Shown here: in pieces, positions 63,557 to 64,000 of the stretch
Layout: every line of letters begins with the position of its first letter
How positions within the stretch are numbered: position 1 is the first letter of the stretch
DNA from: Candidatus Cloacimonas acidaminovorans str. Evry
Lineage (GTDB): Bacteria > Cloacimonadota > Cloacimonadia > Cloacimonadales > Cloacimonadaceae
Assembly: GCF_000146065.2 (NCBI RefSeq)
Contig: NC_020449.1
Span: 496,001 to 560,000, forward strand
Direction: 5' to 3'
DNA: 64,000 bases
Notes under the pieces: model-generated
What the model saw: the letters and a program-made list of their open reading frames with translations, nothing else
Databases searched by the model: none
Told to the model about the DNA's origin: nothing
Position numbers and translations under genes: made by a program

Positions 63557-64000
63557 ATGCCAGATCTAACCTTCAAACTCGTCCTCGTTACTAATGATGC
63601 CAGTCTTAAGCTTGCAGAAGTCAAGCAGGAGGTGGAGTCCACCCAGTCTGCGGTGGAGAAACCTGCTGCTGTTAAGATAACTGCGGAACAGGCTCTGGCT
63701 ACCATTCGTGACGTGAAGATCGCAGTCGATGGAGTCCTGCAGGTGGTGGGCGGTCTGGTCAGATCTATGAACGGTCTGCTCGATGCCTCACTGGGGCAAA
63801 GACAAGCCATGACTTTGGCTTCGATAGCCTTTGGCGAAGCTGCGAGTGAGATGGGCAATTTTGCATCCTCTATGCAGTCTGTGACCAATTTTGAAGATGA
63901 TAAGCTTCTATCTCTGATGTCCAAACTCTCCCAGACCTTCAAACTCAATAAAGACGAGATTCAACAGCTTGTGCCGGTTCTATTAGACTTCACCGAAGCC
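63557..64000 (+). CDS. Phage tape-measure protein, N-terminal part (cut by window edge)
   Basis: The reading frame starts MPDLTFKLVLVTNDASLKL and runs 148 codons to the edge without a stop. It is helical and Ala/Leu/Val-rich (ITAEQALATIRDVKIAVDGV), as tape measures are. Position after the tail chaperone and cargo supports it. The ATG has no strong ribosome site, perhaps because the cyclase-like insertion now lies just upstream. Confidence 0.75.
   Translation, partial: MPDLTFKLVLVTNDASLKLAEVKQEVESTQSAVEKPAAVKITAEQALATIRDVKIAVDGVLQVVGGLVRSMNGLLDASLGQRQAMTLASIAFGEAASEMGNFASSMQSVTNFEDDKLLSLMSKLSQTFKLNKDEIQQLVPVLLDFTEA

Overview
The window looks like a chromosomal segment of a Cloacimonadota-type bacterium (Candidatus Cloacimonas-like, FCB group). 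The reasons are an AT-rich genome, a very large secreted C25-family peptidase ending in a Por/type IX secretion sorting tail (Asn-Tyr-Pro-Asn-Pro-Phe-Asn start, Gly-Met-Tyr-Phe-Tyr-Arg end), lipoproteins with LVIVD and Ig-like repeats, and hcp and hydE genes that fit an anaerobe. The taxonomic call is inference from gene content, not from a marker search.

Bases 1-32.2 kb are ordinary host chromosome. First come metG (partial) and lysC in a coupled pair, the giant peptidase, a beta-propeller lipoprotein, and a tetR-cupin-hcp stress operon with a clear promoter/operator. On the plus strand follow hydE and an ebfC-recR-ribE-lipoprotein run. Then comes the long minus-strand transcription/translation cluster, read from right to left: tRNA-Thr, -Tyr, -Gly, -Thr, tuf, rpmG, tRNA-Trp, secE, nusG, rplKAJL, rpoBC, rpsL, rpsG. 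A perfect hairpin terminator/attenuator lies between rplL and rpoB. Intergenic gaps at 1.6-1.95 kb and 15.9-16.5 kb hold dispersed and tandem repeats, including one roughly 130-bp element present in inverted orientation at both places.

Bases 32.2-36.0 kb are an AT-rich accessory strip: a type II restriction-modification pair (methyltransferase plus MvaI/BcnI-type endonuclease) and two unrecognised genes, one of them a membrane protein.

From about 36.0 kb to the right edge lies a Mu-like transposable prophage with visibly higher GC, cut off by the window. Its early part is a LexA/CI-like self-cleaving repressor, a DNA-binding protein, a DDE transposase of MuA type, a MuB-type ATPase, GemA-like and DUF3164-like genes and small HTH proteins. 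Its late part is terminase, an Mu gpF-like head protein, lysozyme, connector genes, portal, a fused protease-scaffold-capsid protein, tail genes, a tail-assembly chaperone with a programmed -1 frameshift, and the start of the tape measure. A 13-bp motif (TGTCACAG[A/T]GGTC) repeats at the left edge and again near the start of the transposase operon, much like Mu end sites plus internal enhancer.

The head module is split by an AT-rich, oppositely oriented 9-kb defence cargo: a type I R-M system (hsdR and an hsdM-hsdS fusion) followed by a complete Gabija pair (gajA, gajB). A second cargo site just before the tape measure holds two tandem D12-class DNA adenine methylases and a lone class III nucleotide-cyclase-like gene. 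The window therefore carries two restriction systems, Gabija, two extra methylases and a possible cyclase within 31 kb, most of it riding on one transposable phage.
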